Shown here: in pieces, positions 54,060 through 64,000 of the stretch | How positions within the stretch are numbered: the first letter of the stretch is position 1 | How the letters are laid out: each line of letters starts with the position of its first letter | Origin: Mesorhabditis belari | Lineage: Eukaryota; Nematoda; Chromadorea; Rhabditida; Rhabditidae | Direction: 5' to 3' | DNA: 64,000 nucleotides | Assembly (NCBI GenBank): GCA_958450365.1 | Contig: CAUEEP010000725.1 | Span: forward strand, 644,501 to 708,500 | Program-made: the position numbers and the translations under genes | The notes under the pieces: model-generated | The model's input: only the letters and a program-made list of their open reading frames with translations | The model's database searches: none | Told to the model about the DNA's origin: nothing

Positions 54060-55040
54060 GGTGCAGATGAAACGTCCCTTTGGACATAAACAAAATTTAT
54101 TATAAAAATCCTAATACAGAACCTCAATCCAAAAGATATTCGCCATCATTATCAATGACTCTTTGCCATCTTTCACGCAGAGAATGGATGCCCTTTTCGA
54201 AGAACTCGGGCAACTGCGACTCGAAGAAGTTGGACACCCAGATTTCAACTTCTTCGCGGTTTTTGAATTTTTTTTCTGCTAAAGAGTGCTGCATCGACCA
54301 AAACAAGTGGTATGGGGCCAAGTCCGGGCTATATGGCGGATGAGGGAGAACTTCCCAGCCAAATTCCTCGATTTTCTGCTGAGTGATCTTCGCGGTGTGC
54401 GATCGAGCGTTGTCTTGGAGGAATTTTTGTAGTCGCCGTGTTTTACCTTGACGACGCAATGCCTGGTCCACGCGGCTCAATTAGACTTTGTAGAGATCCG
54501 CCGTGACTCTTTGGCCCGAATCCAGCACCTCAAAATACACGAGACCTTTACTGTTCCACCAAATACAAAGCATCACCTTTTTTTCCGTGGATATTCGGTT
54601 TTGGAGTCGGTTTTGGCGGTTCACCGGCGTCGAACCACTGCCATTTTCTCGTTGTGTTATCGTAACATATCCACTTTTCATCTGACGTAACAATGGAGTC
54701 GAGAAAACCGGCGGTCTTTGCGCGGCGGACGAGAATTCCATCCATTGTAACTCGAGCCACCTTGTTTGTGTCGCTGAGCTGATTTGGCACCCATTTTCCA
54801 CACCGATTCGTCTTACCAATTGCGTTCAAAGCAATTTTGATCTCGAAATTTTTGGTCAACCATTTTCTAGAAGCTAAAAATGACTTCAAATTAATTAAAA
54901 CGCATGAGTTCTAGAGATCAAAAGACGCTTAAAGAAACACTCTTCCAGATAGACGCTCTTCCAGATAGATATATTCAATAAAAACTTTTATTAGATCCAA
55001 AATATAAACGAACAACTTTGACGGAAGTTTCATCTAATAG
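54060..55040 (-). mobile_element. Mariner with nearly complete transposase, catalytically dead
   Basis: Ends: GTGCAGATGAAACGTCC near 54060 and the inverse near 55018-55040. The minus strand from about 54889 encodes GKTNRCGKWVPNQLSD, then VTSDEKWICYDN (first catalytic Asp). A frameshift near 54600 precedes KGLVYFEVLDSGQ, LQDNARSHTAKIT-type sequence (second Asp), and SPDLAPYHLFWSM, ending at 54124. The usual Ser-Asp before Tyr-His-Leu-Phe, the third catalytic Asp, is absent (a 6-nt deletion). The helix-turn-helix region is also missing. Confidence 0.8.
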
Positions 55041-55160
55041 ATATCTGCCTATATCTTTAGCTTAGTGTCAAGTCAATCCCCGTCAACCCTTTAAGGTGTT
55101 CCAGTGGACACGAGAAGGCAATTAGTAGTCCAGTGCGGTGAAAAGAGGAGACTATGGTCA
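55018..55160 (-). repeat. Right arm of the 150-bp inverted pair
   Basis: Inverse of 49469-49620; see that entry. Confidence 0.85.
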
Positions 55161-55451
55161 CTCATGAAAAGACTGAGGAAAAAGGGGGGTAAGAAGGGAA
55201 AGGGATTGGACATTTACGGGTGCTCTTTCAAGGTGGAATGGAAGGTGGAATGGATTGAGAAAAGAGGGTTGCATGTGAAAAGAAGCACCTGTCCTTATAG
55301 GGTTCTCTTATGGAGGAGACCAGCCGGGTGGTGCCAGCCGCCCTCCCGGATCCCTTCAACCCCATTCCCACCCTCACTTGGCTACATTTTTGATCTTAAG
55401 TTACCCTCAAGTGATTTGAAAGATTACTTTATGATATTGAAACAGTTTTCT

Positions 55452-55522
55452 TAGTTTTTTAGTTTCTTAGTTTCTTAGTTTCTTAGTTTTTTAGTTTCTT
55501 AGTTTCTTAGTTTCTTAGTTTT
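55452..55522. repeat. TTTCTTAG repeat
   Basis: About nine 8-9-bp units. No gene seen in 55160-55970. Confidence 0.8.
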
Positions 55523-56859
55523 TTTTCTTTCTCTCTTGTTTACTTTCAATTTCGTTATTCCTATTGTCCAATACATCGATGAAAGTTTAATTTGGATAAC
55601 TTTAGAGTCATCTTTTCTTCTCAAATAGCTCTGAGCATCTAAATATAAGCAGAAAATAAAGGAAAATAATTTAAATCCTCGCATGTATCTTTTTATGTCG
55701 AAATTCTTTTACTTATCTTATTGGAAGATGCTTAATTTGTCTAATTTTAGCATTTTAGCACCCAAAATATGCTTAATTTTATCAAAAATCAGTTGAATTG
55801 TTGGGATTTTAAGAAAATAAACTGAAAATCTTTAAAATAAAATTTGATTCATCACGGATTCTCTAATATTGTTTAAATATCTCTAATATTTATGTTTAAA
55901 ATCTTGATACTTGTGAATTTAATAGCTTTTACTTACTTTTACTTTTAGAAAACTATCTATGGAAAGCTAAAAAACTGGAAAACTATCTATGGAAAACTAA
56001 AAAATGATGGACCTTCTGGTAATGTAGTTGTTAAAGGACTAATTTAATTCAAAAGTACCGTGCTATATAGACGATTAAAGCTCTCAATCTTGACTACATT
56101 TACCGCGAAACTTGCAAATTATAAAATTCGATTCAACTACGAAGCTAGCAAATGAGCTCTAGCACATTTGTACACTTTTCATTCCTAAGTCATGAGTCTA
56201 ATTGATCAGGAAATAGATTTTGATTCGAAAATTGATCACTTCTGTACCTATTTTCAGGTTTAAAATGGTTCAGGTTCAGGTTTAAAATGGTTTTGCGAAT
56301 TCTAGAAATAGATACCAAATAGAAATCGAAGCTTTTCTTTAATTAACAATGAGAAAATGATGTTGAGTTGATAAAATGAAGAAATTATCTATGGAAAACG
56401 ATCTATGGAGAACTAAAACTGGAAAACTATCTATGGAAAACTAAAAAATTATGGACCTTCTGGTAATGTAGTTGTTAAAGGACTAATTTAATTCAAAAGT
56501 ACCGTGCTATATAGAGAATTAAAGCCCTGAATCTTGGCTACATTTATCTACCGCGAAACAAATCTAGTTCGAGTTCTAGTTCTAGTGACTTACTTTAACT
56601 TTTACAGAAAATTTTGTCTTAATTTTTACTCATATCTTTGCACAGAAACTATTTGCTGTTTTCCACACTGAAACGTTCGATTGTCCCTTCTTTCATTTCC
56701 CTCTAATTTGCTCAAATCGTACTAACCATTGTTCAAAGCTATTCATATCCAATAACAGAACAGGTGATTTGTCTAGATTTCTCACCGTTACTTCATTATT
56801 CAAGTTTCGAACAGACTTTTACTTTACATTTGTATTATACATCAATTTTGTTATTTCTC

Positions 56860-57665
56860 ATCATTCCAGCTACTTACTTTTCTCTATTTACTTGCTTTAA
56901 GTAAGTAAAAAAGGCTTAGAAAGCTTAGAAAAGCTATTTACTTGCTTTAAGTAAGTAACAAAAGCTTAGAAAAGCTATTTAGTGGTATAGCTTTAAGATG
57001 AAATTGTAAAATTTTATATGACTAGCTTTCCTCTAATCCTTTTTTCTTGAAACTAGAATTTTTCTATAACTTTCCAATCTACAAATCCAAATTTAAACTC
57101 GATTAAAATATTCCTGTTGTGTTAGCTAAAAAGTCATTCTAAAGTCTAGTCATTCTTTACTTTACAGTTGTATTAAACATCAATTTTGTCATTCTTCATC
57201 ATTCCAGCTACTTACTTGCTTTAAGTAAGTAAAGAAAACTTGGAAAAGCTATTACCCTCCCCTCCCCTCCCCTTTAAGGTCGAGAAGTGAGCAAGTACAG
57301 CAATCGAATGAACGCAAGACAAAATGCAAATGCAAATCCATATCCAAATAAGAAACTAGTATTGAATATAAAACTCAATCAACGATTTTGCAAGTCTAGA
57401 TTGATACAGAAATAACTCCAGAATCTCTGGCTGGTTATTTTCGATTTTGCAACTCTTCTAATGAGTTTCGTTGTGTGTTTGAAGATCTTCAACGCTTTAG
57501 TGGATCTTCAACCTCTTTAATGGTATAGCTTTAAGATGAAATTGTAAAATTTTATATCGCTAGCTTTCCTCTAATCCCTTTTTCTTGAAAATAGAATTTT
57601 TCTATAACTTTCCAATCTGTAAATTCAAATTTAAACTCGATTAAAATATTCTTGTTGTGTTAGCT
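56860..57665. repeat. Direct repeats between the inverted arms
   Basis: ACTTGCTTTAAGTAAGTAA palindromes occur at about 56890, 56940 and 57215. A 135-bp block with TTTCCTCTAATCC and TAACTTTCCAATCT occurs at 56990-57125 and 57526-57665. Confidence 0.65.
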
Positions 57666-58472
57666 CATTTTGCTAGCTCATAAAAGTCATTTTAAAGTCA
57701 AGAATCTGTTAAAAATTCGTTAAAAATAGCAGCAGTTCAAAGAAAAGCTGGCTAGAGTTCATTTGCTAGCTTCGTAGTTGAATCGAATTTTATAATTTGT
57801 AAGTTTCGCGGTAGATAAATGTGGCCAAGATTCAGAGCTTTAATTCTCTATATAGCACGGTAGTTTTGAATTAAATTAGTCCTTTAACAACTCCATTACC
57901 AGAAGGTCCATAATTTTTAGTTTTCCATAGATAGTTTTCCAGTTTTTTAGTTCTCGATAGATAATTTCTTCATTTTATCAACTCAACATCATTTTCTCAT
58001 TGTTAATTAAAGAAAAGCTTCGATTTCTATTTGGTATCTATTTCTAGAATTCGCAAAACCATTTTAAACCTGAACCTGAACCATTTTAAACCTGAAAATA
58101 GGTACAGAAGTGATCAATTTTCGAATCAAAATCTATTTCCTGATCAATTAGACTCATGACTTAGGAATGAAAAGTGTACAAATGTGCTAGAGCTCATTTG
58201 CTGGCTTCGTAGTTGAATCGAATTTTATAATTTGTAAGTTTCGCGGTAAATGTAGTCAAGATTCAGAGCTTTAATCGTCTATATAGCACGGTACTTTTGA
58301 ATTAAATTAGTCCTTTAACAACTACATTACCAGAAGGCCCATAATTTTTTAGTTTTTCATAGATAGTTTTCCAGTTTTTCAGTTTTCCATAGATATTTTC
58401 TTCATTTTATAAAGTCAACATCATTTTCTCATTGTTAATTAAAGAAATGCTTCGATTTCTATTTGGTATCTA

Positions 58473-58993
58473 TTAGGTTGATGCAAAAGTCTTTTTCATT
58501 TTTTTCGTACTTCTTTTGAAAAATAACAAAGTCATCAATTAACCTATGGTTTGCTCTAAATGAAAAGTGTTTATTGTTGAATTTCCCATCTTTTTAAGTC
58601 AATTTGGGTTCACTTTCAAGCAAATTCGAGAGTGAAAACGGGTTTTTCATAAAAATCTATAAAAACCTCTATAAAGAAATTGGCTGAATCAATTTCTCTG
58701 AAAATCTGAAAAGATATCTAACTTTTTGTGCTCTATCTTTTATTTATTAACATCAAAATTGGTTTCCTTAGCTAAAGCGTCTAAAATGCATCATCGAGCC
58801 GTCGCCTTTTTTGACTACCCGACTTCAGGCTCTCAAAAAAATCTAGACATAAGACATTTTAAACTCGTTTTAATGTCATTTTGCAGAAAAATAATTGGCC
58901 TTTCGAATGCAATAAACCGTTGTTCAATTGGTGCATTTGTTACTTTTTAACGGAAGTACGAAAAAAATGAAAAAGACTTTTGCATCAACCTAA
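58473..58993. mobile_element. 521-bp mariner-type MITE with empty-site evidence
   Basis: TTAGGTTGATGCAAAAGTCT and its inverse, flanked by TA (58471-58472, 58994-58995). The host sequence TTTGGTATC-TA-TTTCTAG is uninterrupted in the sister copies near 58040 and 59425. This fixes the element borders exactly. No transposase. Family members at 12288, 34915 and 35523. Confidence 0.9.
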
Positions 58994-60343
58994 TATTTCT
59001 AGAATTCCCAAAACAATCTTAAACCTGAAACTGAACCATTTTAAACCTGAAAATAGGTACAGAAGTGATCAATTTTCGAATCAAAATCACTTGATCAATT
59101 AAACTCATGATTTAAGAATTAAAAGTGTACAAATGTGCTAGAGCTCATTTGCTAGCTTCGTAGTTGAATCGAATTTTATAATTTGTAAGTTTCGCGGTAA
59201 ATGTAGCCAAGATTCAGGGCTTTAATTCTCTATATAGCACGGTAGTTTTGAATTAAATTAGTCCTTTAACAACTCCATTACCAGAAGGTCCATAATTTTT
59301 AGTTTTCCATAGATAGTTTTCCAGTTTTTAGTTCTCCATAGATAATTTCTTCATTTTATCAACTCAACATCATTTTCTCATTGTTAATTAAAGAAAAAGC
59401 TTGATTTCTATTTGGTATCTATTTCTAGAATTCGCAAAACAATCTTAAACCTGAACCTGAACCATTTTAAACCTGAAAATAGGTACAGAAGTGATCAATT
59501 TTCGAATCAAAATCTATTCTTGATCAATTAAACTCATGATTTAAGAATTAAAAGTGTACAAATTGTTTGTTCATTATGGAATAGTTGAAATAAAGATGAA
59601 ATCGAGCTCTTTCCCCGGTTTTCAGTGGTAAGATAATTAGTAAGCAATGGGGACAGGTGCCCCCATTTTCCTCTTTTATACGGTTTCCCTTCATCTAAAA
59701 GACTTCTCATTTCCCAGCTTATGACTAGTTAGTACTTTTGACCATTTTCTGAGGGAAAAAGAAGAGAAAATGATTAGTGGCCAACACGAGCTGATTGCTT
59801 TTGCTTTCGCAAACCATATTTACACACAATTATGATATTTAGTGCAAGGATTTCGTCTTTCTTTCGATCTTTTCTTTATGAGTGATCGATTTTATGATTC
59901 TTAAGTTTGATTTTAGATTGTTTAAAGAATTTAATCATAATTTTAAGATCAAAAATCTTTGCTTTATGTTTTGTGATTGTTAAAATGTGCTTATGAATCG
60001 TTTAATGACCATAGCAAGAGTGTTTTAGCTCCGTTTTTTAACTCTAAGCTACTCAAGTTACTAGTTTACATTTGAATATTTGATATTTCAAGCATTTTAC
60101 TCATTTCAATCATAAGAAAATTCATTTCAGAGCTAGAGCCAAGCCATTTCAGATTATTTCAAATCAGTTACTTGCTCAAGTCAAGTTCTATTATATTCTG
60201 AATATTTCAAACGATTTCTAATAGTTTTTGATCTATTTTTCAATGTTTTTTTGTTATTTTGGAGTTAAAATTAAATAGCTAAATCACCAATTTCCTTCTG
60301 ATTTAACTATACATTTGTGCCAGAACCAAGCCCGTAGCCGGAG

Positions 60344-60674
60344 AATCGCTAGAGCTTTGTCCAGAAGCACCCAATCAATTTACACTCAAAGAAGAAAATT
60401 AAGCAAAATCTTCAGGCTACATTATGGCTGCAATGAATTGAAGATTTGAAGCTTGTGGAGTGAGCTTAAGGGGATCAAAGCTGGGCAGAGACGCAAAAAA
60501 ACAAACAAAGAAACAAAAAACAATCGTAACAACCGAAATTCGAACCCCTTTAGCTCTCTCCACAAGCTTAAAATCTTCAATTCATTGCAGCCATAATGTA
60601 GCCTGAATATTTTGCTTAATTTTCTTCTTTGAGTGGAAATTGATTGGGTGCTTCTGGACAAAGCTCTAGCGATT
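60344..60674. mobile_element. Hairpin element upstream of the forkhead gene
   Basis: AATCGCTAGAGCTTTGTCCA on the left is inverted at the right. Arms are about 120 bp (60344-60463, 60556-60674). The loop has a purine-rich stretch and a B-box-like AATTCGAACCCC. No ORF of note. Confidence 0.75.
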
Positions 60675-60921
60675 TTCCCAAAAACACGGAAATCTTGGCT
60701 TTTCCGCTATCATTACTTATTTTTTTTCTAATAAACAAGCAAAATCAAGGAAAATCTTGTTATTAATACATTGAAGAATGTATTTTTACAAATAGAACTT
60801 CTATAATTTCAATATAAACAAGAATTTCGGAGGAAACTCTATGGAAACTATTGAAATCGGAATCAACCAATTTCCGGGAGCGATTGCTTGTCCTGAAATT
60901 CTTAATTGTGCCAAAGTTCTC

Positions 60922-60931
60922 TATATAAAAG
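60922..60931 (+). promoter_or_regulatory. TATA box of the forkhead gene
   Basis: TATATAAAAG lies 75-85 bases before the start codon. CTTTTCAG at 60941-60948, between TATA and ATG, could be a spliced-leader acceptor. Confidence 0.45.
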
Positions 60932-61006
60932 CTAGAAATTCTTTTCAGATATGATTTGGTGTTAAAATCTCAGATATTTTGATATCAGATAGTTTGGTGA
61001 TCTGCA

Positions 61007-62492
61007 ATGAGATCATCAAACAAATTGCCCACTCCATCGCTTCCATCGACCGATTGGTTTCTCAATTTGAAGCCGATTCTTCCATCATTCTCTTTACCAA
61101 ATGATGAAACATTGAATTGTCTTCCATCAACAAGCAATAATCAAGTAAAATTTACAATTCATAAGAATTCACAAATGAAATGAATGAAATGAATTTAGAA
61201 AGGTTTCTGAAATTAATGAATTTCTTTCAGCTGCCAAAAAAGACTCAAGATCATCAAGAGAATCATCGAAATTTGACGAATTCTTCGATTCTCTTGTTTT
61301 CAAATGGGAAATCTATCGAAAGGTCAAAATTCATTGGCACAAATGGTAATTCAGTGATGTTGACGCCACCGCACACGCCGGAAGATGGATTGAAGGTTGG
61401 TGTTAACGATTTATGTGTGTGAATGACATTTCAATGCTTTTAGTGATTTACTTGTAAACTTAGGACATTGGCAGCTAAAAGCTGAAAAAACTGGCTCTTT
61501 TTGGGCTGGATGAAGCGTTTTGGCCGTGACGCAATCGGCAGCGCGCTACGGTCCACACGATTCGGGTTCGACTCCCGGCTGTGTCATGACTTTTTGGGCT
61601 GGATGAAGCGTTTTGGCCGTGACGCAATCGGCAGCGCGCTACGGTCCACACGATTCGGGTTCGACTCCCGGCAGTGTCATGACTTTTTGGGCTGGATGAA
61701 GCGTTTTGGCCGTGGCGCAATCGGCAGCGCACTTGTTTTGACCGTGGCGCAATCGGCAGCGCGCTTGTGTTGGCCATGGCGCAATCGGCAGCGCGCTACG
61801 GTCCACACGATTCGGGTTCGACTCTCGGCTGTGTCATGACTTTTGTTTTTTAGAAAAACGAAAGATGAAAAGCACAACTATTTAGAATTCTAAGTCTAAG
61901 AAACTAAAAATGATAGAAATCGGTCCAGCGGGAGCTGAGAACTCGCGCTTACAAACGGACAGACGGACAAACACTTCTCTTTTAAATAACCAATCGACAG
62001 CAATTTCTGGCTGCATGTTTTTCGTTTTTTTCGGGTTTTCAACTCCAAAAACATTTAAATCAAAGAAGTTTGGAACGGACAGGAATCGAACCTGACACCT
62101 CCCCAGGGAAGTCGTTTTGTAAACGGGACGCTAACCGCCTCGACCATGCCTCCCATGGGTTGTCGAGGCTAAAAAAGGGCGTAGCTAAGTTTTTCCAATT
62201 TTTTACGGGTTTTTGATGAAAAACCTGTTTTGACCAAAAAGGAAGTATCTATTCATTTTTAATTCCCTATCGATTAAAAAAAAGTCTATTGAAATCGGTT
62301 CACGGGGAGCCGAGATCCAGCGTGTGACGGATGGACTCACGGACGGAAACTTCTCTTTTATATATAATAGATTTTCAGTTTCAGACAGCTCTCCTCCAAA
62401 CTCAAATCGATTACAAAATCTTTCCTCAGCGTCCTCCATTCAACTATCAACAGTTAATTGTGATGGCGTTGAAGTCATCAAAAATGCAAAAG
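61007..62492 (+). CDS. Forkhead transcription factor, 5' part (3' end outside window)
   Basis: Exons 61007-61144 (46 codons), 61231-61395 (55) and 62379-62492 (38), all phase 0. Exon 1 is Pro/Ser-rich; exon 2 is polar and ends VMLTPPHTPEDGLK, with two Thr-Pro sites. Exon 3 ends RPPFNYQQLIVMALKSSKMQ, which is the start of a forkhead (winged-helix) DNA-binding domain (consensus K/R-P-P-F/Y-x-Y-x-x-L-I-x-M-A-I/L). The GTAGGG donor at 62493 interrupts the domain right after helix 1, so at least one exon must follow beyond 64000. I see none of it before then. Acceptor 62378 has a second TTTCAG six bases on. Which forkhead class it is cannot be told from 21 residues. Start codon chosen as first ATG after TATA. 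Confidence 0.7.
61515..61840 (+). repeat. Array of tRNA-like units in forkhead intron 2
   Basis: Three units (61521-61586, 61614-61679, 61771-61836) have an A box/D arm (CGCAATCGGCAGCGCG) and a B box (GGGTTCGACTCCC). Two more A-box-only pieces lie at 61708 and 61740. Only 18 bases separate D arm and T arm where a tRNA needs about 23. The acceptor strands do not pair, so this is a tRNA-derived tandem repeat. Confidence 0.6.
62072..62154 (-). tRNA. tRNA-like gene or pseudogene with long variable arm
   Basis: Minus strand: A box TGGTCGAGGCGG, anticodon loop TTACAAA (anticodon position ACA), a 5-bp variable-arm hairpin (CTTCC-CTG-GGGAG), B box AGGTTCGATTCC with a 4-bp T stem, and 3' end GTTCC. 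The acceptor stem pairs for only 4 of 7 positions and the anticodon stem for 3 of 5. It has a class II (Leu/Ser) shape but a non-Leu/Ser anticodon. Most likely a decayed gene or a tRNA-derived repeat. Confidence 0.4.
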
Positions 62493-62554
62493 GTAGGGAA
62501 AGCAGGAATTTGTATGCTAAAATTCAAAACCCACCTTTCCTAGCGCACTCAATT

Positions 62555-62788
62555 CCCTATTTTCAACAATTCTTGAAAGAAGGAAGAGTCGAATACGCTA
62601 GAAAAGATGGGTTTAGATAAATTTGGACAAAGTACAGAGCCAAGAAAAAGTCTATAGATTTAAATGTTTCATTTTAAATTGAAGAATTTCTTGCCAACAT
62701 TTCTGAGTCGATTTTGAATCGAATTCTTTTCGAAAATGTATGATAAATGACGTAAAAGAACTAAAGATCTTTTAAAGAACATGCCTAA
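62555..62788. repeat. Direct repeat in the forkhead intron (copy at 63071-63293)
   Basis: CCTATTTTCAACAATT, TTAGATAAATTTGGACAAAG and TTCTTGCCAACATTTCTGAG are shared over 225 bp. The copies bracket a truncated hAT-like MITE. Confidence 0.8.
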
Positions 62789-63059
62789 TTTCTATTTTGC
62801 CATTCTTTAGATTTCGATCATTTTAGATAAAAACATTTCTGGACTCCTTAAGCTTATCGAGTCCAGCGAAAGATCGATTGAAATCTAAAGAATGGCAAAA
62901 CAGAACCTAGGCATGTTTAGTATCAAAATGAAGCTTAGAATAAGGGCTTGCGGAAGAACTGGGTTTCATGCTCGAAGGAGCTTTGGGAAGTAAAAAAATC
63001 AAAGAGCGAGGCAGACTGACTGAAAATTTTGACCGGACAGGTTAAGCAGGTCTATTTTT
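62789..63059. mobile_element. Truncated copy of the hAT-like MITE
   Basis: Matches the right half of 63452-63917 (GCCATTCTTTAGATTTC hairpin, GGGCTTGCGG, ending GTTAAGCAGGTCTA) but lacks the left end. Confidence 0.7.
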
Positions 63060-63451
63060 TATATTTTATTCCTATTTTCAACAATTATCGAAAGAAGAAA
63101 GAGTCGAATACGCTAGAAAAGATGGGTTTAGATAAATTTGGACAAAGTACAGAGCCAAGAAAAAGTCTATAGATTTAAATGTTTCATTTTAAATTGAAGA
63201 ATTTCTTGCCAACATTTCTGAGTCGATTTTGAATCGGATACTTTTCGAAAATGTATGATAAATGACGTAAAAGAACTAAAGATCTTTTAAAGATTAAAGG
63301 ATAAACGAGATTTTCTGGGAAAAAAACAAAAATCAAGGGCAAAATTTGATGTGTTCTTTGTCTTAAAATGGATAAGCTTTGATTCAGAATTTCTAAGCAA
63401 AAAGAGATCTTTCTTTTTCAGAGAATCACTTGGATAAACAGTTTTTAGTAG

Positions 63452-63917
63452 ACCTGCTTAACGAGTCCGCTTTTTCCTTTTTTACATTTTCTTTGATTAA
63501 TCATCGGGTTTATGTTTATTTGAGTTGAAAATTTTCAGACAGTCTGCCTTGTTTTTTACTTTTTTTTTCCTACCAAAAGCTCTTTCAAGCATGAAACCCA
63601 GTTCTCCCGCAAGCCCTTATTCTAAGCTTCATTTTGATACTAAACATGCCTAGGTTCTGTTTTGCCATTCTTTAGATTTCAATCAATCTTTCGCTGGACT
63701 CGATAAGCTAAAGGAGTCCAGAAATATTTATCGAAAATGATCGAAATCTAAAGAATGGCAAAACAGAACTTAGGCATGCTTAGTATCAAAATGAAGCTTA
63801 GAATAAGGGCTTGCGGGGGAACTGGGTTTCATGCTGGAAGGAGCTTTGGGAAGTAAAAAATCAAAGCGCGAAGCGGACTGTCTGAAAATTTTGACCAGAC
63901 AGGTTAAACAGGTCTAG
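63452..63917. mobile_element. 466-bp hAT-like MITE with 8-bp target duplication
   Basis: TAGACCTGCTTAAC at the left and GTTAAACAGGTCTA at the right. GTTTTTAG occurs directly outside both ends, an 8-bp target duplication as made by hAT transposases. The interior is a palindrome with arms of about 190 bp (AACATGCCTAGGTTCTG and inverse). Non-coding. Confidence 0.75.
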
Positions 63918-64000
63918 TTTTTAGCAAATCCATTGAACCAACGGTCTTTGAGTAATTGAAGAGTGAATTTACATATTTCGCTCTTCATATCATTGTAGTT

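Larger units (their letters stand above)
55980..59575. repeat. Five-copy inverted segment (about 405-bp unit)
   Basis: Unit with GACCTTCTGGTAATGTAGTT, AAGTACCGTGCTATATAGA and AACAATGAGAAAATGATGTT blocks. Forward copies 55984-56390 and 56391-56575 (partial). Inverse copies about 57762-57948 (partial), 57948-58355, 58385-59317 (split by a MITE) and 59320-59575 (partial). No coding potential. Confidence 0.8.

Noticed and set aside
60422..60661. 79-codon minus ORF
   Set aside because: Lies across the hairpin element and reflects its arms.
61521..61836. Functional tRNA genes
   Set aside because: A and B boxes are good but the arm spacing is about five bases short and acceptor strands do not pair.
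63417..63450. Possible next forkhead exon after TTTTTCAG at 63416
   Set aside because: In the required phase 0 it gives only RITWINSF before a stop, with or without the MITE removed.

Overview
The window looks like a piece of nematode nuclear chromosome. Exons are small, with GT donors and TTTTCAG/TTTTAG-type acceptors. Intergenic DNA is AT-rich. One locus has a TATA box and a possible trans-splice acceptor just before its start codon. The cut-up transposons are mainly mariner/Tc1 type, and the small secreted phospholipase-A2-like genes are of a kind common in nematodes. I do not assign a species.

Layout. (1) About 446-18238, + strand: the 3' part of a 23-exon gene (about 1287 residues in the window, all junctions in phase). 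It encodes a large coiled-coil protein with P/Q-rich tails that I cannot name. Its first intron holds three nested or abutting mariner/Tc1 elements. (2) 18.2-23.4 kb: 3' UTR, a decayed piggyBac with TTAA ends, mariner fragments and a 19-bp minisatellite. (3) 23.4-29.6 kb, - strand: a PLA2-like secreted-protein gene whose last two exons exist as two tandem cassettes. Its stop codon lies in a mariner terminal repeat, and a 1.15-kb minisatellite with 120-bp higher-order periodicity sits in its intron. (4) 31.7-33.4 kb, - strand: a second PLA2-like gene whose intron carries a foldback element. (5) 33.7-46.5 kb: accessory DNA with foldbacks, MITEs, a LINE 3' end, a Tc1 fragment, a permuted mariner, a long-TIR element with its own ORF, and minisatellites. 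(6) 46.8-48.7 kb, - strand: a third PLA2-like gene that lacks the catalytic His-Asp pair, with two tRNA-derived repeats in an intron. (7) 49-60.7 kb: minisatellites, two dead mariners, a maT/Tc1-like element, a (GTT)n tract, and a five-copy inverted segment interrupted by a MITE. (8) 61.0 kb to the end, + strand: the 5' part of a forkhead transcription-factor gene, cut off by the window edge inside the DNA-binding domain.

The three PLA2-like genes share one architecture. A signal-peptide exon comes first, then a Trp-His-Cys-Gly exon, then a phase-1 intron directly before an Ile-Asn-x-Cys-Cys exon. They probably arose by local duplication. Most of the remaining sequence records repeated transposon insertion, internal deletion and minisatellite growth. 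This fits a chromosome arm, though that is an inference. I see no rRNA, CRISPR array or prokaryotic operon.
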